A program made the translations under genes and the position numbers. A stretch of 64,000 nt of DNA from Perilla frutescens (taxonomy: Eukaryota; Streptophyta; Magnoliopsida; Lamiales; Lamiaceae). The notes under the pieces were generated by a model. The model worked only from the letters and a program-made list of their open reading frames with translations, made no database searches and was not told where the DNA came from. This document shows, piece after piece, positions 45,180 through 56,677 of the stretch. How positions within the stretch are numbered: position 1 is the stretch's first letter; the number at the start of each line of letters is the position of its first letter. The stretch is from the NCBI GenBank assembly GCA_026008535.1, contig BRKX01000007.1:60129001-60193000 (forward strand), read 5' to 3'.

Positions 45180-46190
45180 CTACCAGAAATTTCTCTTCAG
45201 TTCTCGATACATTTTTGTACTCCCAGGATGTGCTGTATAAGGAGTATCATGAGCTTTACTCATTATCTCATTCTTTATCTCCTGATCGTGGGGCACACAA
45301 ATTCTCCTTTCAAACATAAGAGCATTATCACTTGCTTCAGCAAAACCTGTAGGATCATCTGATCTTACATGTGAGCGCATCTTTTCTAGAAAGTCATCTT
45401 TCTTCTGTGAATCAGGTTTAGCTGTTAAAGCAGCTATGTAACTTTTTGTAGAGCTTGGTGGTCGCATCAACTCTATTCTTAAATTCTCAAATTCTTGCAC
45501 GAGTTTCTCTTGTTGGGTCAAGAAACATCCCAAATTTACCTTGGATTTTCGACTGAGGGCATCTGCAACTACGTTGGCCTTTCCAGGGTGGTACTGAATC
45601 ATACAATCATAATCCTTCACCAATTCTAACCACCTTCTTTGTCTCATATTCAAGTCTTTTTGCTCAAAGAAATACTTAAGACTCTTGTGATCTGTGTAAA
45701 TCTCACTCTTTACACCATACAGATAGTGCCTCCAAATTTTTAAAGCATGCACTACTGCTGCTAGTTCAAGGTTGTGTGTAGGGTAACTCAGTTCATGTGG
45801 TCTTAGTTGACGAGATCCATAGGCAATGACTTTCCTATTTTGCATGAGAACACAACCCAAACCTTGTAAGGATGCATCAGTGAAGATGACAAATCCCTCA
45901 TTTCCTTCTGGTATGGCTAGTACCGGGGCTGTGGTTAACTTTTCTTTGAGTGTCTGAAAACTCTTCTCACATTCTTCAGACCAAGTGAATTTGATCTTCT
46001 TTTTCAACATTTGGGTCATTGGTCTTGCTATTTTAGAGAACGCTTCAATAAATCTTCGGTAGTAGCCAGCCAATCTTAAAAAGCTTCTTATTTCATGTGC
46101 AGTGGTAGGTGATTTCCAATTGCTTACTGCTTCAATCTTGGCAGGATGTACCTTAATCCCTTGTGCTGACACAATATGACCAAGAAACAT
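45180..46190 (-). pseudogene. Gypsy-B RT thumb, RNase H and integrase start
   Basis: 336 open residues: the end of RT (FLGHIVSAQGIKVHPAKIEA, SFLRLAGYYRRFIE), RNase H (VIFTDASLQGLGCVLMQ, TDHKSLKYFFEQKDLNMRQ, KANVVADALSRKSKVN), and the start of integrase (HDTPYTAHPGSTKMY). It continues the 46497-47324 frame through several stops between 46190 and 46496, where the RT box FIDDILIYS is still readable and intact in its two Asp residues. Confidence 0.9.
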
Positions 46191-46496
46191 TACTTCTTCA
46201 AGCCAAAATTCACACTTGCTGAATTTGGCATATAACTTTTCTTTTCATAGTGTTTCCAACACAATTCGCAGATGCTCTCGGTGTTCATTTTCTGTCTTGG
46301 AATATATAAGAATATCATCTATAAACACAAGGACAAAATTATCCAAATATGGATGAAATATTCGGTTCATCAAATCTATAAAGACTGCTGGTGCATTTGT
46401 TAACCCAAATGGCATTACTATGAATTCATAGTGGCCATAGCGTGTTCGAAATGCAGTTTTTGGAATATCCTCCTTTCAAACCTTAAGTTAGTGGTA

Positions 46497-47324
46497 TCAA
46501 GATTGTAGATCAATTTTCGAGAACACACGTGCCCCCTTGAGCTGGTCGAATAAGTCATCAATCCTCGGAAGAGGGTATCTGTTCTTTATAGTTAACTTAT
46601 TTAGTTCTCTATAATTGATACACATCCGCAACGTCCCATCTTTCTTCTTAACAAACAATATAGGTGCTCCCCAAGGTGAAACACTAGGTTGTATGAAACC
46701 TAAGTTCAGTAGTTCTTGTAATTGCGCCTTTAATTCTTGTAGTTCTTTGGGAGCCATTCTATATGGCGCTTTGGAAGTTGGTGCAGCTCCCGGCTCTAAG
46801 TCAATTGTGAATTCAACTTGCCTATCAGGTGGTACTCTTGATAGATCTTGTGGAAAGACATCCTCAAATTCTTGAACAATAGGGACTTGATCTATCGTTA
46901 TGTTGTCATTTTCCTTTCTTGTTAGGTTCACCAAAAACATCTGACAAGTTTCCTTTGTACCTATTTTTGCTCCTAAAAATTTAACTTCTTTTTCTCCTGG
47001 TTTCTTAAAAATAACTTCTCTCTCATGACAACATATTGTTGCATATACCGTGGTTAACCAATCCATTCCCAGAATTAGGTCAAAATCCTTTATTTTGATA
47101 ACATGTAAGTCTATTTTGAATTTCTTGTCACTTATATCAAGCTCTATGTTCAAGCACGTCTTATCTGCTATCATAGTTTTTCCTGAGGGAATGCTAATTT
47201 CTAAGGCATTAACAGCTTCATCTTGCCTTAAGTTCAGTTGTTCACATGTTTCTTGCAAAATAAAAGAGTGTGTTGCCCCTGTATCAAACAATGCTAGGAC
47301 ATGTATATTAAGCAAGTTAATCAT
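46497..47324 (-). pseudogene. Gypsy-B protease and RT N-terminus
   Basis: 275 residues starting inside the polyprotein. The protease has an intact ALFDTGATHSFIL, with FDLILGMDWLTTVY downstream. RT begins after QVEFTIDLEPGAAP, with SPWGAPILFVKKKDGTLRM and FSKIDLQS, where a TGA stops it. Here the protease Asp is retained, in contrast to Gypsy-A. Confidence 0.9.
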
Positions 47325-48422
47325 ACCTGCTAGGTTCTCTGGGTTTTGTGCAGCTTGCTGCTGGTTCAGTGCATAAACTCTAGCTTGTTGATGGCCGCGC
47401 TGTCCCTGGTTTGGTGTGAAATTTCTTCCTTGGTTTGGCTTAGGGTTGCTACCTTGATTAGGCCTGGGATTTTCCCCTTGTTGTGGCCTAAAGTTGTTTC
47501 CTTGATTCGGCCTAGGGTTGTTTCCCTGATTTGGTCACTGAGGAGGTCGATTATTTCTAACATTGTTTCGACAATCCCTAGCCATATGTCCTGGCTTTCC
47601 ACAGATAAAGCATCAATCATTTCCCGCCATACATCTGCGTGGGTGGTATCTATGGCATCTTGGGCAAGGTCCGTTGTTTCTCTGTTGATTGAACTGATTA
47701 TTCTGATTGTTTCCCTGCCATGGCTGTCTTCTTCCTTAGACATTTCCACTACTGTTATCCTCCCATTTCCTTTTTTCCTTTTGGGTCTTGAGTTTGTTGT
47801 AGTGACTGTTGTGGTACTCGATCCGTTGGCATTATGGATTCTATATTCAGGGCCCTACTCAAAGTTTGAGTATATGTCATCTCATCCTGACCTGCTAGGG
47901 TCATCCCAATTTCTGGTCTCAAACTCTTTTGAAACTTATTTGCTTTCTTCTTAGCAGTGTCCATGAGATGTGGGGCATACCTTGACAATTGGTAAAAATT
48001 TCTATCATACTCTGTGACACTGGATTTTCCTTGCCAAAGATTCCAGAATTCTGACTCCTTCTCTCTAAAGCAGTCTAGAATATATTTTTGATATATCTCA
48101 GCCTTAAAATCTTCCCAAGAAAGTTGTTGCCATTGTTCTTCCATCATTGTTCTACGTACAGACTCCCACCAATAGTCTGCATCATCTGTCAGCTGAAATT
48201 GAGCACAAGATAATATTTCTTCATCGGTGCAAGCCATGAAATTAAAGATTCATTCCAAAGCACGAATCCACTTCTCAACATCCATTGGATCACCCATTCC
48301 ATTAAACATAGGTGGATTATGTTTCCGAAAGTCATTTTCAATTCGTGACATGCGAATAGGTATTTCTACCTCTGGTATCTCTTCTCGGATCTCTGAGATT
48401 GGCAATCTCCTACGTGGCGGCA
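47325..48422 (-). pseudogene. Gypsy-B gag, broken
   Basis: Start at the ATG at 48422 (MPPRRRLPISEIREE). A stop near 48250 follows KWIRALE. The next open segment, 48237-47755, has the capsid-type ADYWWESVRRT, EFWNLWQGKSSV and RYAPHLMD. A frame change leads to a CCHC knuckle (CFICGKPGHMARDC) near 47600-47560 with a stop close before it, then a Gln/Asn/Pro-rich tail into the protease. The 127-residue frame at 47366-47749 is an off-frame reading of that tail and is not a gene. Confidence 0.85.
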
Positions 48423-48480
48423 TCCTAAATATAAATTGAAAACATAAGTTAATATGTATAATATATATTTTATTTTGAAA

Positions 48481-49789
48481 TTGCATATTTACGTGAATAA
48501 CTTCAAATCCATCTCCTAATGTTAGTTTAGATATATACATTTGCAAAATTAAAGATTTATACACTAACCTTGGATTAGCACAAACCTTTCGCAATTGCCG
48601 AGAATTTACTATTCTTGTATAGTATATTTCACTTGATTAATTAAAAGGTGGATAGTGCCCAAACCTCTCTCTATTTTTTTTTTTAAAAATATATCTAATA
48701 ACATACAAATTCATTAATCTTATCATTGAAATACACATTTATGCTTAAAATTCCATCCACCTAGCTCAATAATTGTAAAGACATGTCTATATCCTTTTGA
48801 AATACATGTAATAAGAGCTTTGATGGATCACAACATCAAATCTACATATAGTGCAAATATAATTTATAATCCATGTATATATATTTAATTAAGCTAAACA
48901 TCAATTATTTATATTTCAATATAATTTAAAACTCATAATAAAAATTCACCTACGACACCTTTCCCCCTATACTATAAATTGTATTTCATCTATAATAAAT
49001 TTTAAATACAATTAATCATAAGTCAAATTAAAAAAAAAAACTAAAGGTGTAACAACATTTTTTTTTACTTTATAATCTTAATTTGGATAACTAAAACCAT
49101 TTGCTAACCGATTAGAGTTACTGATCGTAAGAATAATTTACAACTAATATAAGGTTGTATATTTTGATATAAATTTCATACCTTTAAAGTTTCAAGCTTC
49201 ACCTTGCTTCTCTCTTTTGATTTTCGTCCAAAACCACATATTATAAAGCTCTTTAAGTGGTGTGTATTAATGTAAATATGGCTGTCATAGTTCTTATTTA
49301 TTGTACACTAAGCCATCTTACACATTTGCTTAGTGGCACCACCCAAAATTGCCACGTCTACTTATTTATTTTAATATGATATTTTTCTTTTCATTTTCTA
49401 ATATAGTTGTCCTAATCTAGTAAATATATATATATATATATATATATATTTACATCAAGTTGATTTGCAAATAAAATATAATATTACTATTTATTATAAT
49501 AATGTTTATTTTAGATAAGCTTTATTTAAAATAATATCTATTTAGACAAATTAACATTTAAGGCCAGGGTACAATTATATTAAAAAAGTCATCTTTCAAT
49601 ACGTGATGTGATATAGGTTTTAAATTACAATGGGGTCTCATTATATAAAAAAAAATATAATAATTTTTCGGGTATCACTAACCATCCAACGACACACTTT
49701 ACCTAAAATAAAATTTTAAAGGTCTATTTTTTTTCTTAACTTACCTTTATCGCTATTATTTTAAATACTAAAATATTTGGGATATTACA
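48481..49789 (-). mobile_element. Gypsy-B 5' LTR, lacking its inner 1.38 kb
   Basis: Matches 42471-43787 of the 3' LTR from ttgcatatttacgtgaataa onward. The part equivalent to 41089-42470, and the PBS, are missing, so LTR sequence joins almost directly to the gag leader at 48480. A deletion after insertion is the simplest reading, since the outer end and TSD are intact. Confidence 0.85.
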
Positions 49790-51888
49790 GATGCGCACAA
49801 GATTCATTTTTCAGACTCCTTATGATCAATAATTAAGAGTTCATAGTTTATGTATTTTGATTTAAGCAGCGCTCCCGTAGTATTCATGGACCAATAGGTT
49901 AGCACGTGTAGGATAATTTTTTTCTTGTATTTATGGATGATGTTATAGATTATGTTAGAAACAACCAACAACTTAAGAAACATCTAAGGACGATGTTGGA
50001 AACTTGATAAAAGAAATAACTATATGATAAGTTGGTAAGTGAGAGATTTACGATTATGAGGATAGATTTCAAGGTTATATAGTAATAACTTAATGAATCA
50101 AGATGGATTCTTCTATGGTAGAATAAGATAAGGTGATATGGAGTAAATAGCCAACTTGAATGAGAGGATTAATGTTTTAAGTTTATACGTTTTATACTAG
50201 AACTTATTGAAGGATTCTCCAAAATTTTAGTAACCATGATTTTGTTGTTAAGGATCAGTAGAGGTTTCACTATATAAAAGGGTGTGAAGGATGATTTAAG
50301 AGCTTAAGAAGAGATTAGTCACCACCTAAATATGAATTATGTTGGAAGAATATAAAGGAATAATCATCTACAGTAATGCTTCGAAAATAAGATTTTGATA
50401 TGCATTTGTGTTAGTGTTAGTGAAAATGATAAGTGATTGCAACTACCTCCCGACAATCGAGTATCACATGAGACCAAAATATGATGTAGAGTTTGATATC
50501 GTAGTTTACACATTAAGAATTCAGATGCTCAATCTCCACGACAATATGTGCAAGATCTACGCTGATCGAATAGTTTAATTGTATTTATTCGAAGAAGGAG
50601 TTCTACATGATGCATGAGAATGATTGGAGTTAGTGAAGATTATGATCACATCATCATATGCCACATAGCAAAGATGGATATTGTAGTAAACACTTAAAGT
50701 CAAAAGACCCAAGAACATCTAAATTGTATAATAACCCAATGAGGATAATTGATCAAGGATATTACAGAATTGAAGATCGAAGTGGTGGTGGCACCAATCA
50801 AAATGAATGTAAGAATGATGCAGAATATGAGAGCTAGTTTACGAAGTTGAATCATAAAGGCTCAACCATAAGATGCTTAGAAGGTTACTTAAATTCTGAA
50901 TTTGAAATACGAACACATTTTGATGAGCTTTATTATGGGATTACCCAAGATGATCTATGGAGATCACACAATATGGATAATTATGGATAAACTGAATAAG
51001 TCAACACACATTTACGAGACACATATTGAAGAGATTGTAAGATTATTATAGATTCATGTTATTGATACCAGTATATCCTGCTACGGGTCCCACGTAGGTT
51101 CAAGAAGAAAGTTACGAGATGTTATGGATAAGTAATAGATCTTAGTATGATTTTCCACTCTCGCACGATTAATCAGAAATGATAGCACGCATGCGTGAGT
51201 GTATGTTGAAAATTACATTATGGATCAAGGTAAAGACTGGAAGGAATGTTTACTAACAATAGATTTAGCTTTTAGAAATAGCTACTAAGGAGAGATTGAA
51301 ATGATATCATATAAGACATGTACCGTTTGAATTATAGATATCCTCTTTGCAAGGATTAAAAAAGTGAAAGAAACATCATGTGGTCGAATTAGAACCAACT
51401 GCGATAGTAGTCTTCAATTGAGTATGAGAATAATCAAAGATGCCACGATAGAAACAAACCTAGCTTGCAAGTATTGTACGAGCTTACGATTCGAAGTTGA
51501 AGAAAAAGTTCATAAGTTGACTCATACAAAAGATCATCCGGACAAAAGATGTTATGACCATGATCAATTGATCATCATGAAATCATCAAATCGCATAGAG
51601 AGAACCTGAGTTTTACCCTCGCCGTTAAAGTTAGATGTTATCACGTATTCACGTTTCAATACTCTAAGAAAAGGAGTTTGACCAAATCTATACCATCCAT
51701 AGAGACGGAGTAAAGGTGGATTCAGATCACTCATCAAAAAGCATGAAAGGCAACCCTTGATGGTAAGATTTTAAAATCTCAAAATGAAGAAGTAATGATG
51801 GTAAGGGCTCGTGGAGCCGACACGGAAATCTTGATATTATATGAAAATAGGAATATGAGATCAAGAGACGATATGCAAACTTTCCAAT
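49790..51888 (+). pseudogene. Gypsy-C RT, RNase H and integrase, decayed
   Basis: Continues from 41088 after removing Gypsy-B and one GATGC. Short scraps keep order: APVVFMDQ at about 49873 (RT, compare APAVFMD), integrase EEIVRL near 51029 followed by degraded SDRD-region sequence, then FEVEEKVHKLT near 51495 and a degraded VKVLW-type tail near 51800. Stops occur every few dozen bases. The frame at 51364-51609 includes the FEVEEKV scrap. It ends where Copia-A RT sequence begins. Confidence 0.62.
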
Positions 51889-53929
51889 ATGTAAGATATC
51901 ATTAACATATAGCACGAGGAAAGCCACCACATTTCCGTCACTCTTCTTGTACACACAGCTCTCATTCGGACATTACACGAATCCATATGACTGGATAACC
52001 TCATCAAACCAGATGTTCCAAGACCTTGACGCCTGCTTAAGTCCATAAATGGATCTCTTAAGCTTGCACACTAAGTGCTCTTAGCCTTTAGCAATGTGGA
52101 TGTTTTCCTCAAGACTTCCATTCAGGAAATCCGTCTTGACATCCATCTGCCAAATCTCATAATCCAAATGAGCGGCAATAGACAAGAGAATCCGGATTGA
52201 CTTAAGCATGGCTACCGGTGAAAAGGTTTTCTCATAATCGATCCCTTCTTTCTGAGTGTACCATTTCGCCACCAATCTTGCCTTGAAGGTTTCAACCTTC
52301 CCGTCAGCTCCTCTCTTGCATTTGTAAACCCACTTATACCCAATGGGTTTTATCCCATCTTGTGGTTCTACAAGCTCCCAGACTTGATTGTGATCCATAG
52401 ATCCAATCTCAGACTCCATTGCAATTTTATAAGAATCTGCATCTTTGTCTTGGATTGCTTCATCGTAGGTCCTGGGATCCAATTCATTTAGTCCTTCAGG
52501 GAAATCCGAAGATTCACCCAAACCAATAAATCTGTCAGGTTGGCGTACAACTTTCCCACTGCAACGAGGTAGTTTTTGTACTTCTGTGACACGTTGTGCA
52601 GTAAATTGTGGTTCATCTTCTTGTACTGTTGGTGTCAGATTCGAATTTTACCCTCTAAGTTCCTCGAGTACTATCTCACTTCTTGGCTTGTGATTTATTA
52701 CATAGTCTTCCTTTAAGAATCGAGCATTGGTACTCACAATGATCTTCTGATCCTTAGGACTATAAAATAAACCACCTTTCGTTCCTTTGGGATATCCAAC
52801 AAACAATCTGACATCCGTATGTGGTACCAGCTTATCAGCTTCCTTATTCAGTACATGTGCTAGACTACCCCAAATCTGAAATTGTCTAAGACTAGGCTTT
52901 CGTCCAGTCCAAAGTTCTGTAGGTATAGATGGGACTGATTTTGATGGAACCACGTTAAGAATATAGGCTTCCGTTTCCAAGGCATATCCCCAGAATGAAA
53001 TGGGCAGATCTGAATAGCTCATCATCGATCTAACCATCTCTAACAATGTTTTGTTCCTTCTCTCCGCCACGCCGTTCTGCTGTGGCGTTCCCGGCGCAGT
53101 CAACTGGGATGTAATCCCATTCTCTGCTAAGTAGTCCCTAAATTCATTCGAGAGGTACTCAATACCACGATCATACCGTAGTGATTTGATACTTTTACCT
53201 GTACATTTTTCCACTTCCGCTCTGAATTCTTTGAAAGTATCAAAGGATTCTGACTTACGGCGTAACGGGTATATGTATCCATACCTTGAGTAATCATCAA
53301 TGAACGTGATGAAATACTCGTACCCTCCTCGAGCCTGAACTAACATAGGGCCACATAAGTCAGAGTGAATCAAATCTAGAACCTCTTCAGATCTATTCCC
53401 TTTATCCTTAAAGGGTCGTTTGGTCATTTTACCTTCCAAACAGGATTCACACAAAGGGAACGATTCTAGGACCAAGGAAGACAAGGGCCCATTGTTTACT
53501 AGTATTTGTATCCACTTAAGGTTAATATGGCTTAGCCTAAGATGCCAAAGATAGGTTTGATACATTTCCGAAAGTTCTTTTCGTTTGTTAGGGTTTATGA
53601 CCGATGTATTCAGTAAATGCATTTACGTAGTGTTTTGCATATGATTAAGTAAATAAAGATGCCCATCCAATGTGCCAGAATAGATAAAATGTTTATCACT
53701 AAAGATAACAACCTTGTTATCAAAAGAAACAGAATATCCATCCATAAAAAGTTTAGAAACTGAAATCAAGTTTCGCCTAAAATCAGGCACATAAAGACAA
53801 TCATTTAAAACTAAAATCCTATCACTACTAAAAGATAAGGTTACGTCTCCTACTGTAACTGCCGCCACTTTCGTAGCATTACCCATGTAGACTAAAATCT
53901 CTCCATCACTCAGCTGTCTTTTTACCATG
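51889..53929 (-). pseudogene. Copia-A integrase and RT, broken and truncated
   Basis: Ty1/copia pol on the minus strand. After the protease comes the GAG-pre-integrase segment (LYVPDFRRNLISVSKLFMDG) and, past a TAA at 53623, the integrase: HLRLSHINLKW, CESCLEGKMTKRPF, catalytic Asp in HSDLCGP, Asp in SLRYDRGIEYL, Glu in GVAERRNKTL. A TAA at 52648 precedes RT (NQVWELVEPQDGIKPIGYKW, WQMDVKTDFLNG). A frameshift near 52050 leads to VVAFLVLYVNDILHIG, where the YVDD box reads YVND. It is truncated at about 51889, right after this motif. The same family as Copia-1 by sequence. Confidence 0.9.
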
Positions 53930-55368
53930 TGTTAGTTTTGTATACTGGAAGACTTGTCTTTGTATACTTTTCTGATGATATGATGATATGAAATGAAAGT
54001 TATTGCAGTCACTGTTTGCATTTAGATTATGTTCTATAATTGTTTTATGCAATGTTCCATATACTTACATTGTAGATGATATGGTGTGGGGAGTCACACG
54101 GTAAGATCGTATCATTAGAACCTTGTAATGTATTAAAGAGCTCATGGCTTAGATGGTCCTGAACACACCATCGGTACACTGTAGAATAATCTGATAAGTT
54201 AGTTTATCTTGACTAACTGATTATTCTAGTACACTAGTTAGTGTATTGAGGAGGATCACGATAGGATACTATTCTCTGTCTCTGACTAGTTACTGAGAGA
54301 ATAAAGATCCACAGAGTTCGGGTTCTGAACTCATGTGATATTGGCAAGCATATGTGTGTGTTGTTTATTACTTTGATTTATCAATGGGTGAGATCTTTTC
54401 GTAGATCGAATTCGATATCTTGGGTAATAATAATGTATACATGATGTCTCGAGCAGTATACATGAGCACTGTGTCCTGGTGTGCCAGGTTGATGATGTTC
54501 TCTTGAGGAAACACAAGTTCATGTTGAAACCCTGCAGGTGGAATTTATTCCATACATGAATAAAGCTTGTGTGGTACTACTCAAGGTTTTCGATGTTAAT
54601 TAATTATAGCTGTCAGAGGCTTACATAATTAATTAATGAACATTATATCTTAAACACGGGGAATGGCTGGACTAAAGGAGAAAGCATATTCGTAAATATG
54701 TATTAAATTGGTAGGTCAGTTTTACTTTTTTAGTGGAATAAAAGTAAAACTTAATTTATTTAATTATATCCTAAGTTTATTGGATATTGGATATTAAATA
54801 AATTAGTGGGCCAATTTAATATTCTTCTAGATCCCTATTGTAGCCCAATTGACTGATAGTGGACTGGATATTGAACATGAGATAGAGGCCCAAACCCAGT
54901 AGGGTTTGGAGATCTAATTTTCGCCCCCCATCCCTATAAATAGGGGAAGGGGAGGTGAAAATCACACACTATTATTCAGCCCGTCTTTGTCTCTCAAAGT
55001 TATCCACATATTTCACAACTCTATCTATTAGATTTTAGCCCACTTTAAATCTAGATACAGTCCGGGAATACAACAGAAGATCTTGGAGTAGAATACTGTG
55101 GTGGTTGAAATTTTGAGTGCTAGGTGGCGCCAACTACAGTTCATTCAACAGCAAGATTAGATCTTTAATCTTGTCCACAGACCGTCTATCGATTTGTAAG
55201 TAGATTCGTTTCTATGTCTTCCGCTTTATTAGATTCGAATCTGCTTTGTATGCTTTTTGTATAGACTGTGATAAACATGCATGTTACATAAAATTATGAT
55301 TTGCATGAACATGGATTAATGAATAACCAAATGATCCTGCGATGGTTTAATTCGAAAAAACCCCAACA
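53930..55368 (+). mobile_element. Copia solo LTR inside Copia-A
   Basis: 1439 bp, TGTTAGTTTTGTATACTGG to CCCCAACA, near-identical to 925-2371. The flanks are CCATG (53925-53929) and CCAGG (55369-55373), a 5-bp duplicate with one difference. It splits the Copia-A polyprotein between the protease and the GAG-pre-integrase segment, in the opposite orientation. There is no internal region. Confidence 0.9.
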
Positions 55369-55611
55369 CCAGGAACCCCTGTAAAGACATGCAAACATGA
55401 TCACTAGCTCCAGTATCTACTACCCATGACTGAGTAGAACAAGTAGCTAAACATGTTTCAATGACAAGAGATTGAGACGTACCCTTTTTCTTCTTTTTGT
55501 TAGGACAATCCGCCTTCTAGTGACTTGGCTGGCCGCACTTGAAACACTTTGTCTTTGACTTAAATTCCTCAGGAGGAATCTTAGTCTTGGACTTCTTCAC
55601 CTTAGGCGCCC
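55369..55611 (-). pseudogene. Copia-A gag end and protease start
   Basis: Minus strand: a knuckle CFKCGQPSH followed by a TAG where Trp is usual, then KADCPNKKKKKGTS, then the protease WVVDTGASDHVCMSLQGF with an intact catalytic Asp. It joins to the pol part at 53929 once the solo LTR is removed, and it is cut at 55611 by the Copia-B LTR, so the rest of gag is absent here. Confidence 0.88.
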
Positions 55612-56073
55612 TGTTAGGAAAAACTATCAAGGAATCCCTAGATTAGGTTTTGATGAGATGTCAAAATTATTTATGAAAAACTGACTAAAATTCACATTGT
55701 AGATCGGAGCTGACCAATCCAGGGCATCAAAAAGGAACTCAAGTAAAGACAAAGTTAACAAATCTGAAGTATGGTCTACAAGCTGAAGGATACGTCATCT
55801 AGTCAAGATTCAACTCAACTGAGAAGTCGAACCAGTCGAAACAAACTGACATCTAAGTCAGTTGAGCTGAGGGAGAAAAGAGCTGACTAAGGACTGAAGA
55901 AACTGATAAAACATCAGTTTAAGCAAGAGACTGGAGGTATCCAACTGATGGCCAAACTGAAGTAATCAAGACAGATCAGCTGAAGGCCAGAACTGTAGTC
56001 AACCAACTTGTGATTAGTCAAGCTGACAAGATAGCCAAGAACTTGAGATCAGTCGAACTGGAGAAATAAAAGC

Positions 56074-56435
56074 TCAAAACTGCCAACTGGAGCAATAGTC
56101 AAACTCAGCTGACAAGCTAAGAACTGCCAACTGGAGCAATAGTCAAACTCAGTTGACAAGCTTAGAACTACCAACTGGAGCAATAGCCAAACTCAGCTGA
56201 CAAGCTCAGCTGATGAGCTCAAAACTGCCAACTAGAGAAATAGCCAAACTCAGCTGACAAGCTCCGCTGACGAGCTCAAAACTGCCAACTGGAGCAATAG
56301 TCAAACTTAGCTGACAAGCTAAGAACTGCCAACTGGAGCAATATTCAAACTCAGCTGACAAGCTCAGAACTGCCAACTGGAGCAATAACTAAACTGAGCT
56401 GACAAGTCCAAGACTGCCAACTGGAACTCAAAACT
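56074..56435. repeat. Minisatellite in the Copia-B LTR, about 8 units
   Basis: The unit is aactgccaactggagcaata followed by gtcaaactcagctgacaagct, period 44-57 bp. Two units are lengthened by an extra cagctgacgagctc-type segment. The flanking LTR is also rich in cagctga and aactga words. Confidence 0.88.
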
Positions 56436-56669
56436 GCCAAGAAAGCTGAAGCCAGAGAACCCTGGAGTTTATTGCTCAAACCGCCGAATCTTGGAATAAA
56501 TGATTCAACAAAGATCCTGGAATTAAATATCAATGAAGATCGATTAGCAGAGTAACGACTACTTCAACCAAAAGCTCTAAGTGATCATTAAAGACCATCT
56601 TCCATTAATGAGCCAACAGAGCCACTGATCAATGGACAATGGAACTCAACGGTCATAAAATCGCTCCTC

Positions 56670-56677
56670 TATAAAAG
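56670..56677 (+). promoter_or_regulatory. TATA box of the Copia-B LTR
   Basis: TATAAAAG in ctcctctataaaagacgtgt, downstream of the minisatellite, at a sensible U3/R position. Confidence 0.6.

Larger units (their letters stand above)
41089..49789 (-). mobile_element. Gypsy-B: chromovirus-type gypsy element with intact TSD
   Basis: A minus-strand element flanked by perfect duplicates GATGC (41084-41088 and 49790-49794). 3' LTR 41089-43787, coding 43941-48422, 5' LTR remnant 48481-49789. Its terminus at 41089 reads TA in place of TG. It is related to Gypsy-A in protein and LTR ends (both have ccccgatcccg and gggttagtgcc) but is clearly a separate family. Coding sequence has multiple stops and frameshifts. 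Confidence 0.93.
29672..51888 (+). mobile_element. Gypsy-C: old gypsy element, host to CACTA and Gypsy-B
   Basis: The 5' LTR begins TGTAACACTCCAAATCC (29672) and ends GGGGCGCTACA (38496), with a CACTA element inside it. A PBS-like site follows, then badly decayed coding sequence at 38497-41088 that resumes at 49790 after Gypsy-B. Recognisable scraps occur in pol order: KDFDIILG (about 40425), GYTIDLTP (about 40747), an RT region with APVVFMDQ (about 49873), integrase EEIVRL (about 51029) and FEVEEKVHKLT (about 51495). It is cut at about 51888 by Copia-A; no 3' LTR is seen. By decay it is one of the oldest elements here. Confidence 0.8.

Noticed and set aside
47366..47954. Frames of 127 (minus) and 202 (plus) residues in the Gypsy-B gag
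   Set aside because: Off-frame and antisense readings of a Gln/Asn/Pro-rich gag tail; the true frame has the CCHC knuckle.
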